Positions 53,510-62,561 of a stretch of 64,000 nt of DNA are shown piece by piece. Both the position numbers and the translations under genes were made by a program. Position 1 is the first letter of the stretch. Every line of letters starts with the position of its first letter. Origin of the DNA: Pelagibius litoralis (GTDB lineage: Bacteria; Pseudomonadota; Alphaproteobacteria; Kiloniellales; DSM-21159); contig JARFRB010000033.1 of assembly GCA_029287455.1 (NCBI GenBank), forward strand, positions 19,945 to 83,944. The letters run 5' to 3'. The notes under the pieces were generated by a model. The model made no database searches and was not told the origin of the DNA. It saw only the letters and a program-made list of their open reading frames with translations.

Positions 53510-54169
53510 TCAGCCCGCCGAAGCGGAATTGGCGAGACGCACCGATAGTTTAACCTGGTCCGGCGTGTCTAGCCCGAGGACGAGTTCGCCGCCAAGCCTG
53601 CGCGCTACCAAGGCCGTGAAGTAGGCCTGGACCGAGCGCGGCGTCAGTTCATCGACATCGAAATCCGGCGCTAGGGCTTGCAGGGTCTCCTCGCGCAGCC
53701 GCGCCTCCGTGCCCCGCGCGATTGTCTCCACCTCCAAGGCGCCCTCGGCTTCGCGCATGACGACTTCAATCCGGCCGCCACGCGCCAAGGCTTCCTCGGC
53801 TAGGGCCAGCATGTTCAGCAGCAGCTTCGTGACACCCAAGGGCAGGCCGCCGTCCGGCAAGAGCGCCGGCCAATCCACGTCTATCTTGCTGTGAGCGAGC
53901 AAGGCGTCCGCGTGCTTGCGGGCATCGCTGAACTCAACGGAGCGCCCGCCGGCCGCGCCGTAGGCCAGACGGTAGAACTGCAAGACGGTCGCGGCTTGCT
54001 GCGCGCTGCGCCCGGCGAGCGCAACCGCCTCGCGGGCCATATCTTGCGCGTCCTCGTCCTCCAGAAGCTCCATGCCGTTGTTCACGGCCCCGACAGGACC
54101 GACCAGATCGTGACACAGCTTGGAGCACAGCAGTTCCAGAACCGAAAGATCGACGTTTGCCGGCCGCAT
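53510..54169 (-). CDS. chpT: Histidine phosphotransferase ChpT
   Basis: Dimeric phosphotransfer protein that relays phosphate from CckA to CtrA and CpdR. The N-terminal helical hairpin has LELLCSKLCHDLVGPVGAVNNGMELLED with the phospho-accepting His in KLCHD (residue 20), exactly as in the ChpT family; the C-terminal degenerate Bergerat fold ends with RRLGGELVLGLDTPDQVKLSVRL. 219 residues. GAGG lies 5 nt before the ATG. It is divergent from a DUF3553 gene, a neighbourhood seen in other alphaproteobacteria, and complements ctrA at 47557. Confidence 0.93.
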   Translation of the reverse strand: MRPANVDLSVLELLCSKLCHDLVGPVGAVNNGMELLEDEDAQDMAREAVALAGRSAQQAATVLQFYRLAYGAAGGRSVEFSDARKHADALLAHSKIDVDWPALLPDGGLPLGVTKLLLNMLALAEEALARGGRIEVVMREAEGALEVETIARGTEARLREETLQALAPDFDVDELTPRSVQAYFTALVARRLGGELVLGLDTPDQVKLSVRLANSASAG

Positions 54170-54405
54170 CCCCGCCTCTTCCCTTCGTTATCATCAAGCG
54201 CCCTTGGGCTCACACTATTGCAACCGTTTTCACAAGTCCACGCGCATAAGGGTACGAAATACCATCCTAATTCTCTGACGGGCGATGCTTGTCGCAGCAA
54301 TCTCAACTTTGGTCGCTCTTGGTGGTTTTTGCGCGGAGCGCTGATCTATACACTATGTATAAACTGCAAGATGCGAGGCCGTTTCTTGTCCGCTGGACCG
54401 ACTGG

Positions 54406-54603
54406 ATGACCCAGAACCTTGTGCCTGGGATGCTCGTGAGGCATCCAATGGAGCCGGACTGGGGTCTCGGCCAAGTTCAGTCAGTCATCGGCAACCGGGC
54501 GACGATCAATTTTGAGAACATGGGAAAGCTGCTGATCGACCTTTCGGTGGTAAGCTTGACGCCAGCAGAGATAGCTAGCGACGAGTCCGGCCCCACGACT
54601 TGA
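54406..54603 (+). CDS. DUF3553 small protein, CarD/Tudor-like
   Basis: 65-residue protein whose core VPGMLVRHPMEPDWGLGQVQSVIGNRATINFENMGK is the whole DUF3553 domain, a small beta-barrel related to nucleic-acid or RNA-polymerase-interacting Tudor/CarD folds. Function unknown; family members commonly lie beside chpT. The frame is open up to 54289; ATG 54406 is chosen because the domain starts right after it, though ATG 54355 is possible and no clean Shine-Dalgarno was found. Its stop overlaps a TTG in the frame of the next gene, so it may be co-transcribed with formate dehydrogenase. Confidence 0.8.
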   Translation: MTQNLVPGMLVRHPMEPDWGLGQVQSVIGNRATINFENMGKLLIDLSVVSLTPAEIASDESGPTT

Positions 54604-54629
54604 ACAAAACCTCACCTCCAACGATAAAG

Positions 54630-56345
54630 ATGCCCATGCTGGACGCGAAAAGCGGCGATAAACCGATCCAACGTCAAATCCACCCCGGGGCCGGCCGGCG
54701 AAAGGCACCCTTGGTGCCCAAGGGCCGGCAGGTAGAACCTGAGGCGCTTGCCGAGGTACAAGCCCTCTTGGGCGCGCGGCCGCGCCGGCGCGATCTGCTG
54801 ATCGAGCATCTGCATCTGCTGCAAGACCAATTCGGACACCTCTCCGCGAGCCACCTCGCCGCTCTGGCGGCCGAAATGGGCCTGCCCATGGCGACGATTT
54901 TCGAAACCGCAAGCTTCTATGCCCACTTCGACATCGTGCTGGACGGCGAGGCACCGCCCCCGGCCGTGACCGTTCGCGTCTGCGATTCCTTGACCTGCGA
55001 GATGTTGGGCGCCCAAGACTTGCTGAGAGACCTGCCCGGCGCGCTGGGCCCGGAAGTGCGCGTGGTCCGCGCCCCTTGCATGGGCCGCTGCCAGTCCGCA
55101 CCCACGGCGGAGGTCGGGCACCGGCACGTGGACGAGGCAACGGTGGACTCCATTGTCAGCACCGTTGAATCGGACGAGCGTTCCCCGATCGTGCCGGGCT
55201 ACATGGACTTCGAGAGCTACAGGGCGGCCGGCGGTTATGCCCTGCTTGAGGACTGCCTCGCTGGAAAGCGCGACCCCGATGAGATGATCGCCACCTTGTC
55301 CGCATCGAATCTGCGGGGCCTGGGCGGCGCGGGCTTTCCACTTGGGCGCAAGTGGTCGATCCTTAAGGAGCAGCCCGCCCCGCGCCTGATGACCATCAAC
55401 GGCGACGAGGGCGAGCCAGGAACCTTCAAGGACCGGCACTATTTGGAAAGCGACCCCCACCGCTTCCTGGAAGGCACCCTCATCGCCGCTTGGGCTACCG
55501 GCTGCGAGCACTGCTATATCTACATGCGCGACGAGTACCCAGCCGTCTTGAAAATCCTGGATACCGAGCTGCCCAAGCTGGCGGCGGCGGGACTGGCCGA
55601 CCACTGTCCCCTAGAGGTGCGGCGGGGCGCGGGCGCCTACATCTGCGGCGAAGAGTCGGCCATGATCGAGTCGATCGAGGGCAAGCGCGGGCTGCCGCGC
55701 CATAAGCCACCCTTCGTGGCACAGGTGGGGCTCTTCGGCCGGCCAACCCTGAACCACAACGTCGAGACGGTCTTCTGGGTCCGCGAGATCGTCGAGAAAG
55801 GCGCTGAGTGGTTCGCGGGCCAAGGCATGAACGGGCGGCAAGGCTTGCGCTCCTTCTCGGTTTCTGGCCGGGTGCGGGAGGCGGGCGTTAAGCTGGCCCC
55901 CGCTGGCATCACCGTCGCTCAGCTGATCGAGAACTACTGCGGCGGCATGGCGCCGGGCCATGAGTTCCGCGCCTACCTTCCCGGCGGAGCTTCGGGCGGA
56001 ATACTGCCCGCCAACATGAACGACATTCCCTTGGACTTCGGCACCTTGGAAGAGCATGGCTGCTTCATCGGTTCGGCTGCCATCGTGGTGCTGTCCGACC
56101 AAGACGACCTGAAGGCCGCGGCGCTCAACCTCATGCGGTTTTTCGAGGATGAATCCTGTGGTCAGTGCACCCCTTGCCGGAACGGCACCGAGAAGGCGGT
56201 CGCGTTGATGAGTCAGGAGACCTGGGACGGCGAGCTGCTTTCGGAACTCGCGCAAGTGATGCGGGACGCCTCGATCTGCGGGCTCGGTCAAGCCGCACCG
56301 AATCCCCTGCTCTGCCTGTTCCGCTATTTTCCGGAGGAGCTGTGA
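54630..56345 (+). CDS. NAD-dependent formate dehydrogenase beta subunit (NuoE-NuoF fusion)
   Basis: Diaphorase subunit that passes electrons from formate oxidation to NAD+. 571 residues: a NuoE-like [2Fe-2S] thioredoxin-fold domain (residues 40-180) with Cys in VRVCDSLTC and PCMGRCQS, then a NuoF-like domain with the NADH/FMN-binding GLGGAGFPLGRKW and NGDEGEPGTFKDRHYLE, GAGAYICGEESAMIESIEG, and the [4Fe-4S] ligands ESCGQCTPCRNG near the C-terminus. This E-F fusion is the Methylobacterium Fdh1B type. ATG 54630 is proposed; TTG 54600 is also open and no Shine-Dalgarno is decisive. Stop overlaps the alpha subunit start by one base. Confidence 0.93.
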   Translation: MPMLDAKSGDKPIQRQIHPGAGRRKAPLVPKGRQVEPEALAEVQALLGARPRRRDLLIEHLHLLQDQFGHLSASHLAALAAEMGLPMATIFETASFYAHFDIVLDGEAPPPAVTVRVCDSLTCEMLGAQDLLRDLPGALGPEVRVVRAPCMGRCQSAPTAEVGHRHVDEATVDSIVSTVESDERSPIVPGYMDFESYRAAGGYALLEDCLAGKRDPDEMIATLSASNLRGLGGAGFPLGRKWSILKEQPAPRLMTINGDEGEPGTFKDRHYLESDPHRFLEGTLIAAWATGCEHCYIYMRDEYPAVLKILDTELPKLAAAGLADHCPLEVRRGAGAYICGEESAMIESIEGKRGLPRHKPPFVAQVGLFGRPTLNHNVETVFWVREIVEKGAEWFAGQGMNGRQGLRSFSVSGRVREAGVKLAPAGITVAQLIENYCGGMAPGHEFRAYLPGGASGGILPANMNDIPLDFGTLEEHGCFIGSAAIVVLSDQDDLKAAALNLMRFFEDESCGQCTPCRNGTEKAVALMSQETWDGELLSELAQVMRDASICGLGQAAPNPLLCLFRYFPEEL

Positions 56346-59134
56346 TGCCCGAAGGTTCGATGATCGCCAAGACCGTCAGCTTTGTCTTGGATGGACAGAC
56401 CGTCGAGGCCCTGCCGGGCGAGACGATTTGGCAAGCAGCGCAGCGCCTGGGAACCCGTATACCGCATCTCTGCCATTCCCCCGAGCCCGGTTACCGGCCG
56501 GACGGAAACTGCCGCGCCTGCATGGTGGAAGTGAAGGGTGAGCGCGTACTGTCCGCGTCTTGCGTGCGAGTTCCGACCGAAGGCATGGAAGTTTCCACCG
56601 CGAGCGAGCGCGCGACGAAGTCCAGGGAGCTTGTCTTCGAGCTCTTGGTCGCCGATCAGCCGAAGCAGGATCGTGCCCACGATCCGGAGTCGAAGTTCTG
56701 GACCTGGGCGAGCGATATCGGGGTGACGGAAAGCCGCTTCCCGGCCCGTACTCAGCCGGCACCGGACAGCAGCCATCCAGCCATGGCAGTCAATCTCGAC
56801 GCCTGCATCCACTGTAATCTTTGCGTCCGGGCCTGCCGCGAGGTGCAGATGAACGATGTCATCGGCATGGGCTTCCGGGGGCACGGGGCGAAGGTGATCT
56901 TCGACTTCGGTGATCCCATGGGCGAGAGCACCTGCGTTGCCTGCGGAGAATGCGTGCAGGCCTGCCCCACCGGCGCCTTGATGGAGGCCAACCTGCTAGA
57001 CGCGGATGGCCGGCGGACGGTCTTCGCGGACCGCACGGTGGACACGCTTTGTCCCTACTGCGGCGTGGGCTGCCAGACCAAGGTGCACGTCAAGGACGAC
57101 CGGATCGTTCAGATCGACGGCCGGGACGGCCCCGCCAACCGCAACCGCCTCTGTGTCAAGGGGCGTTTCGGCTTCGACTACATAACCCATCCTCACCGCC
57201 TGAAAACTCCACTGATTCGCCGTGAAGACGCGCCAAAGCGCTGGGACGATCAGGTGGACCCGGCCAATCCCCTCACCCATTTCCGCGAAGCGACCTGGGA
57301 AGAAGCCTTGGAGCGCGCGGCCGGCGGCCTCAAGCAAGTGCTCGACCGCGACGGCAGCCCGGCCCTTGCAGGGTTCGGATCGGCCAAGGGCAGCAACGAA
57401 GAGGCCTATATCTTTCAGAAGCTGGTCCGCCAGGGCTTCGGCACGAACAATGTGGACCACTGCACGCGGCTCTGCCACGCGTCCTCCGTCGCCGCCTTGA
57501 TGGAAGGAATCGGGTCCGGCGCGGTGACGGCGCCCTTCACCGCCGCGCAAGACAGCGACTGCATCATCGTAATCGGCGCGCGGCCAGCGCAGAACCACCC
57601 GGTGGCGGCGACCTTCCTGAAGAACGCGGCCAAACGCGGCGCCAAGCTGATCGTCATGGATCCCCGTCGCCAGATGCTCTCCCGTTACGCCGACCACATG
57701 CTGCAGTTCAAGCCGGGCAGCGACGTCGCCCTGCTGAACGCCATGATCCACACCATCGTCGAGGAAGACCTGGTGGACCGGCAGTATGTCCAGGCCAACG
57801 TCTCGGGCTACAAGGAACTAAGCGAAAAGATCGCCGCCTTCGCGCCCGAGCGCATGGAGGAGGTCTGTGGCATCCCAGCCGAAGAGATCCGCGAGGTGGC
57901 GCGTCTCTACGCCCGCTCCGAGCGCTCGATCATCTTCTGGGGCATGGGCATCTCGCAACATGTCCACGGAACCGACAACGCGCGCTGCCTGATCTCGCTT
58001 GCGTTGATCACGGGCCAGGTGGGCCGCCCGGGCACAGGGCTCCACCCCCTGCGCGGTCAGAACAACGTGCAAGGCGCGTCCGACGCCGGCCTGATCCCGA
58101 TCGTTTATCCCGACTACCAGTCCGTGGAGAACGCCGAGGTGCGGGCCAAGTTCGAGACCTTGTGGGGACGCGAACTGGATCCCAAGCGCGGCCTCACCGT
58201 TGTCGAGATCATGAACGCCATCAACGCCGACGAAATCAAGGCCATGTACATCCTCGGCGAGAATCCCGCCATGTCGGACCCGGATCAGTCCCATGCCCGT
58301 CAAGCACTGGCGAAGCTGGAGCATCTGGTGGTTCAGGACATCTTCCTGACCGAAACAGCTTGGCACGCGGACGTGGTTCTGCCCGCCTCCGCCCACGCGG
58401 AGAAGCTCGGCACCTTCACGAACACGAACCGGCAAGTGCAGCTCGCGCGCCCGGCCGTGCCCCTGCCCGGCGAGGCCCGCCAAGACTGGGAGCTGGTTCA
58501 GGAAATCGCCCAGCGCATCGGCCTTGATTGGTCCTACGGCGGCCCGGCAGATGTCTTCGCCGAGATGGCGCTGGTCATGCCCTCGCTCACGAACATTACC
58601 TGGGAACGGCTGGAGCGGGAGGACGCGGTTACCTATCCGGTGGATGGACCCGACCAGCCTGGCAACGAGATCATGTTCGGCGACGGCTTCCCAACCGCCG
58701 ACCGCCGTGGCCGCGTCGTGCCGACGGAGGTCTTGCCACCGGCGGAGCTCCCGGACAGCGATTTCCCCTGGGTGCTGACCACCGGCCGGATGCTGGAGCA
58801 TTGGCACACCGGCGCCATGACACGCCGCGCCGCGGTGCTCGACACCTTGGAGCCGGAGGCCGTTGCCTCCATCAATCCCCGGGAGTTCGAGAAGAAAGGC
58901 CTCGAGCCTGGACAAGATGTTGTGGTCTCCACACGGCGAGGCCGCATTCGCCTGAAACTGCGTAAGGACCGCGACGTGCCCGAGGGCATGGTCTTTATTC
59001 CCTTCTGCTTCAACGAAGCGGCGGCGAACATGCTGACCAACCCCCAGCTTGACCCCTTTGGTAAGATCCCGGAGTTCAAATTCTGCGCCGCGCGGATCGA
59101 TCCAGTCGGCGCGGAAGCGGCGGTCGAGGCGTGA
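56345..59134 (+). CDS. NAD-dependent formate dehydrogenase catalytic alpha subunit (W/Mo-bis-MGD)
   Basis: Oxidises formate to CO2 in the cytoplasm. 929 residues: N-terminal 2Fe-2S ferredoxin domain (CHSPEPGYRPDGNCRACMVE), His-ligated 4Fe-4S region, two 4Fe-4S ferredoxin motifs CIHCNLCVRACREVQ and CVACGECVQACPTGA (residues 155-215), a further cluster CPYCGVGCQTKVH, then the molybdopterin oxidoreductase domain with metal-ligand Cys in HCTRLCHASSVAALM (about residue 375) and the C-terminal MGD-binding lobe with TGRMLEHWHTGAMTRR. Start ATG 56345 has GGAGGAG 7 nt upstream. Translationally coupled to both neighbours. It fits C1 metabolism: formate could arise from methyl groups released by the 39846-45506 enzymes. 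Confidence 0.95.
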   Translation: MPEGSMIAKTVSFVLDGQTVEALPGETIWQAAQRLGTRIPHLCHSPEPGYRPDGNCRACMVEVKGERVLSASCVRVPTEGMEVSTASERATKSRELVFELLVADQPKQDRAHDPESKFWTWASDIGVTESRFPARTQPAPDSSHPAMAVNLDACIHCNLCVRACREVQMNDVIGMGFRGHGAKVIFDFGDPMGESTCVACGECVQACPTGALMEANLLDADGRRTVFADRTVDTLCPYCGVGCQTKVHVKDDRIVQIDGRDGPANRNRLCVKGRFGFDYITHPHRLKTPLIRREDAPKRWDDQVDPANPLTHFREATWEEALERAAGGLKQVLDRDGSPALAGFGSAKGSNEEAYIFQKLVRQGFGTNNVDHCTRLCHASSVAALMEGIGSGAVTAPFTAAQDSDCIIVIGARPAQNHPVAATFLKNAAKRGAKLIVMDPRRQMLSRYADHMLQFKPGSDVALLNAMIHTIVEEDLVDRQYVQANVSGYKELSEKIAAFAPERMEEVCGIPAEEIREVARLYARSERSIIFWGMGISQHVHGTDNARCLISLALITGQVGRPGTGLHPLRGQNNVQGASDAGLIPIVYPDYQSVENAEVRAKFETLWGRELDPKRGLTVVEIMNAINADEIKAMYILGENPAMSDPDQSHARQALAKLEHLVVQDIFLTETAWHADVVLPASAHAEKLGTFTNTNRQVQLARPAVPLPGEARQDWELVQEIAQRIGLDWSYGGPADVFAEMALVMPSLTNITWERLEREDAVTYPVDGPDQPGNEIMFGDGFPTADRRGRVVPTEVLPPAELPDSDFPWVLTTGRMLEHWHTGAMTRRAAVLDTLEPEAVASINPREFEKKGLEPGQDVVVSTRRGRIRLKLRKDRDVPEGMVFIPFCFNEAAANMLTNPQLDPFGKIPEFKFCAARIDPVGAEAAVEA

Positions 59135-60210
59135 AGGAAGCCGGCCGGCGCATAGCCTGGGCGCTTATCCTTTTCCTCGGAGTTTCCTTCCCCGCTCAGG
59201 GTCAGAGCATCGAGGAGCTTTCGGCGCCAACCCAACTGCTCTTCGAGGCCGCGGCGACCGGGAACGCGGAACTCGCGGCCTTCGCCCTGGAAAAGGGCGG
59301 TGACCCCAATGCCGAAGCCCCAGACGGGCGCGGTCCGCTACATCTTGCCAGCGAGGCCGGTTTCGCCGAGGTTGCCAACGTTCTGGCCGCCGCCGGGGCC
59401 GATCTCGAGAAGCCCGGAGGCCGTCGCGGGGAAACGCCTCTGATCATCGCCGCCCGCCGCGGCTGGCGTCCGGTTGTTGCCACCCTGCTGGAGGCCGGCG
59501 CCGCCATCGACGCACGAGACGGCGCGCGCGGCAACACCGCCCTGATCGCTGGCGCCCTGGACCGGGCCGCCGTTCCGGTAGTGGCTGAACTTCTCGCCCG
59601 CGGCGCGGACCCGAATATCCAGGCGAACGACGGAATGACCGCCTTGATGGCGGCGGCGCGGGCAGGCGCGGACGGCAGTGTTGCCCTGCTGCTCGATGCG
59701 GGCGCCGATCCCTCGGCGCACGGCGGCACCGGTGCCACGGCCCTGCACCTCGCGGCCGGCGGCGGCAGGACTGAAGCGATCGAACTGCTGGTGGAAGCGG
59801 GCGCCCCCCTGGACGCGCGCGACGAGGACGGCGCGAGCCCGATCGGCGAAGCGGTGGCTGCTGAGGAGGCCGGCAGCCTGCGCGCGCTCCTGGATTTAGG
59901 GGCCGACCCCAATCAGCCAGGGCGCCGGGACATGCGGCCCCTGCACCTCGCCGCCCAAATCGGCGACCTTGCGATCCTGGAAACCCTCCTTGAGAAAGGC
60001 GCCGATCCGAACTCTCGCGACGCCAAGGGAAATACCCCACTGATGTACGCCGCCAACCGCGGGTTCCTGTCTGGCGTACGGCGTCTCATCGCCGCGAACG
60101 CAGACGTTAACGCTACAGCCAACGACGGCTGGACCGCCCTGGAAGCCGCCGCGATGATCGGCGACGAAGAGATCGCTCAAGATCTGCGCGCCGCCGGGGC
60201 GGAACGTTAG
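59131..60210 (+). CDS. Exported ankyrin-repeat protein coupled to formate dehydrogenase
   Basis: Predicted periplasmic scaffold of 359 residues. A signal peptide (AWALILFLGVSFPAQG, residues 9-24) is followed by about nine ankyrin repeats from residue 34 on, seen as DGRGPLHLASEAGFAEVANVL, DGMTALMAAARAG, GATALHLAAGGG, MRPLHLAAQIGDLAILE and GNTPLMYAANRG. Ankyrin repeats mediate protein contacts. The GTG start overlaps the formate dehydrogenase alpha stop codon (GTGA), so the two are translated together, although the dehydrogenase is cytosolic and this protein should be exported. Function unknown. Confidence 0.87.
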   Translation: MKEAGRRIAWALILFLGVSFPAQGQSIEELSAPTQLLFEAAATGNAELAAFALEKGGDPNAEAPDGRGPLHLASEAGFAEVANVLAAAGADLEKPGGRRGETPLIIAARRGWRPVVATLLEAGAAIDARDGARGNTALIAGALDRAAVPVVAELLARGADPNIQANDGMTALMAAARAGADGSVALLLDAGADPSAHGGTGATALHLAAGGGRTEAIELLVEAGAPLDARDEDGASPIGEAVAAEEAGSLRALLDLGADPNQPGRRDMRPLHLAAQIGDLAILETLLEKGADPNSRDAKGNTPLMYAANRGFLSGVRRLIAANADVNATANDGWTALEAAAMIGDEEIAQDLRAAGAER

Positions 60211-60262
60211 TCCGATAGCTGTGAAAGTTCTATAAAACAGCGGCTTTGGGCGTAAAGCTTTC

Positions 60263-60391
60263 CTAATCGCCTAAGCGCACGTTCGGGCTGGAGAAATTCG
60301 CGCCGGCACCGGGCTCGATCTGCTGAAGAACAACGCCGGCGATCACGGCCAATGCGATCGCGCCAATCAAGCCAGCCAAAAACGCTTTCAT
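60263..60391 (-). CDS. 42-residue single-pass membrane micropeptide
   Basis: Small open frame starting at ATG 60391 with AGGGG six bases upstream and ending at TAG 60263-60265. It encodes MKAFLAGLIGAIALAVIAGV, one transmembrane helix, then a short polar tail ending SSPNVRLGD. Third-position GC and the ribosome site support coding. Short inner-membrane peptides with such a tail occur in alphaproteobacterial respiratory loci, in my recollection, but I cannot name a family. It lies 49 bp after the WD40-cytochrome c gene on the same strand, probably in its transcript, and could be a small subunit or stabiliser of a membrane complex. Confidence 0.7.
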   Translation of the reverse strand: MKAFLAGLIGAIALAVIAGVVLQQIEPGAGANFSSPNVRLGD

Positions 60392-60440
60392 TTCATACCC
60401 CTTCCACTGTTTCCACCCAGAGCGTCTCAAGTACGCAGTT

Positions 60441-61814
60441 TTAGTCTTCCGGAGCCGCCGCCACCTTCAGGTATGCCAAGAGAGCGGCAATGTCCTCCGG
60501 GTTCCCGAGGCGTTGGATCGGCATCTTCGTCCCCGGTGTGTAGACGTCCGGCCCCTCCGTAAATAGCCGCGCAATGGTTTGCTCATCCCAAATGATATCG
60601 CTGCCGTCAAGAGCGTCTGAGTAGGTGTAGTCCGGAACGGTTCCCGCCCGGCGCCCGAAAACGCCATAAAGAGAGGGTCCCGCCCGCCGCCCCGCACCCG
60701 GACGCACGGCGTGACAGACACCGCACTTGCGATACACCTCAGCCCCGCGCCGCACCAAGGGATCGTCGGACTCCAGGACAAAGCCCGTCCCGTTCCCGTT
60801 CTCCAGCGACTGCCCAACCTCCTTGCCCTCGACAACGTTCCAGATCCGCACCACCTCGTCGGCACCCGCGGAATACAGTCGCTGTCCGTCGGGCGAATAC
60901 GTCAGCGACCAAACCGGCCCGCGGTGTCCATGCAGAATTGCCGTGGTCTCACCCGATTCCAAGTCCCAAAGCTGAACGATCTGATCACTGCCCGCCGAGG
61001 CGGCCTGCTGGCCGTCCGGAGAGATCGCCACGGCGAAGAGAGGCTCGGCATCTTCCCTTAGGATCGTCGGGCCATTGCTCCTGGCCTCTTCCTCCAGGGA
61101 CCACAGCATCAGCCGGCCATCAACACCGCCCGCGAGAAACCCCCGGTCGTCGCCGGTGAAGGAGACCGACGTGAGCGCCACCGATTGGCCCTCGAAAACA
61201 GCCAGGGCCGTGCCGTCGTTCACCCGCCACAAGCGGGTCGTGCCGTCATGGCCGACGCTCAAGAGCAGGTCACCGTCCGAGGAAAACGCTACGGCGTTTA
61301 CGTTATTCTCGTGGCCGCGCAGCACCTGAAGCTCCTCGAAGCTATCGAGGGACCAGATGCGTATGGTCCGGTCCCACCCGGCCGAGGCGGCAAGCCGCCC
61401 ATTTGGCGAGATTTCAACGTCCCGCACCTTGCCCTCGTGCCCTTCCATCCGGGCCAACTCGGCACCATCGTTGAGCGACCAGACCCGTAAGATGCCATCG
61501 TCGCCCGACGAAATCCCCCGCTCGCCATCCGGCAGGAAAGCCACCGCGTTGACCGGGCCGTTGTGGCCATCCAACACGGCAAGCGCCCGTTGGCTTTCGA
61601 TATCCCAGAGGATCGCTGTGTAGTCGAAGGCCCCGGACAAGGCCCGGGTGCCATCCGGCGATACGGTCACCGAGGTCACGAAGCCACCGTGCCCGCGCAA
61701 TTCAGCCTGCCCCTGCCCAGGCGACAGCACGAATGCCGCAGCGAGCAGGATAAAACCTAAGAGGAAGCGGCCCGTGGTACGGCTCCGGACTTTGGATTGC
61801 GTCTGATCGATCAT
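60441..61814 (-). CDS. Exported WD40 beta-propeller protein with C-terminal cytochrome c domain
   Basis: Fusion of 457 residues. Signal-anchor or signal peptide at residues 17-37 (LLGFILLAAAFVLSPGQGQA), then seven WD40 repeats (residues 40-335), each with a GH...SPDG...W(D/S)L pattern, such as GHNGPVNAVAFLPDG and GHRGPVWSLTYSPDG. From about residue 355 a class I c-type cytochrome follows: CGVCHAV haem site near 367 and Met ligand in GTKMPIQRLGN near 432. It lies in a minus-strand row with a formate dehydrogenase gamma subunit, so it may accept or donate electrons in the periplasm or sense a partner through the propeller. Start ATG has only a weak AGG upstream. Confidence 0.87.
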   Translation of the reverse strand: MIDQTQSKVRSRTTGRFLLGFILLAAAFVLSPGQGQAELRGHGGFVTSVTVSPDGTRALSGAFDYTAILWDIESQRALAVLDGHNGPVNAVAFLPDGERGISSGDDGILRVWSLNDGAELARMEGHEGKVRDVEISPNGRLAASAGWDRTIRIWSLDSFEELQVLRGHENNVNAVAFSSDGDLLLSVGHDGTTRLWRVNDGTALAVFEGQSVALTSVSFTGDDRGFLAGGVDGRLMLWSLEEEARSNGPTILREDAEPLFAVAISPDGQQAASAGSDQIVQLWDLESGETTAILHGHRGPVWSLTYSPDGQRLYSAGADEVVRIWNVVEGKEVGQSLENGNGTGFVLESDDPLVRRGAEVYRKCGVCHAVRPGAGRRAGPSLYGVFGRRAGTVPDYTYSDALDGSDIIWDEQTIARLFTEGPDVYTPGTKMPIQRLGNPEDIAALLAYLKVAAAPED

Positions 61815-61844
61815 CGCTGCCTATGCTTGCCTCGATGCTTCGCC

Positions 61845-62441
61845 TTACTCAATCTCGACGATTTCGCGGCGCACGGTCTTGCCATAGCTACGAACCAGCC
61901 CCGGCACCAAGCCGTTTCCGATCCTTGAGGGGTCCACGTCGGCCATGGGGGCGGTGGCATCGCCCTTCCAGATCACCTCGCCCGTTTCGAGATCGCGCAG
62001 GACCGCGTCGACGGTCAAGCTTCCAACGCCTTCGATCTGCTGGCGCGATAGGGGAACGCCAATGCGCTCATCGCTGAGCTGGGTCTGCCGTTGGATACGG
62101 GGATTGATGCCCTCGCGTTGTGTATAGGTGTCCGTGCCGTCGAGACCCGGCACGCGCAGCCGCCCATCCTGAATCGTTGTGTCGACCATCAGCTTCAATG
62201 GCGCATCATCCATCACCAGCACGCCCCTCTGGCGCAGGCCCGCGATCACCCGCTCCAAGACTCCCAAACTGAGGTCCGAATCGTCATAGGAGTCGACGCT
62301 GATCGGAAAGCCTTCGGGCAAGTTGCGGTAAAGGGCCGCGTTCACCACCCCCTGCTCCGCGACAGCCAGTGGCATGTTCATCGCGGCGATGGCGAAACCT
62401 ATCAGAAGGCCGAAAGTGAGGTTCCTGATACGCGGGCGCAA
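61845..62441 (-). CDS. Secreted protein of unknown function in formate dehydrogenase locus
   Basis: Not recognised. A 198-residue exported protein with a signal peptide (LTFGLLIGFAIAAMNMPLAVA) and a soluble mature part with repeated short beta-strand patterns, no cysteines in the mature region, and a segment SLTVDAVLRDLETGEVIWKGDATAPMADVD similar in style to lipoprotein-like DUF domains that bind cell-envelope partners. The frame is open to a TTG at 62474; TTG at 62441 is proposed because GGGAGGGG lies six bases upstream. Between the gamma subunit and WD40-cytochrome c genes, both on the same strand. Confidence 0.65.
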   Translation of the reverse strand: MRPRIRNLTFGLLIGFAIAAMNMPLAVAEQGVVNAALYRNLPEGFPISVDSYDDSDLSLGVLERVIAGLRQRGVLVMDDAPLKLMVDTTIQDGRLRVPGLDGTDTYTQREGINPRIQRQTQLSDERIGVPLSRQQIEGVGSLTVDAVLRDLETGEVIWKGDATAPMADVDPSRIGNGLVPGLVRSYGKTVRREIVEIE

Positions 62442-62561
62442 ACTTCCCCTCCCAATAGCCGTGGTCCCGTGCAAGTGGGCCTCGCCCGGCCAGCCGGAGT
62501 CAAGAGCGGGATTTGGGACCGGGGGCCGAATGGCTGCCCTGCCACCGGCCCCCGCGCCCGA

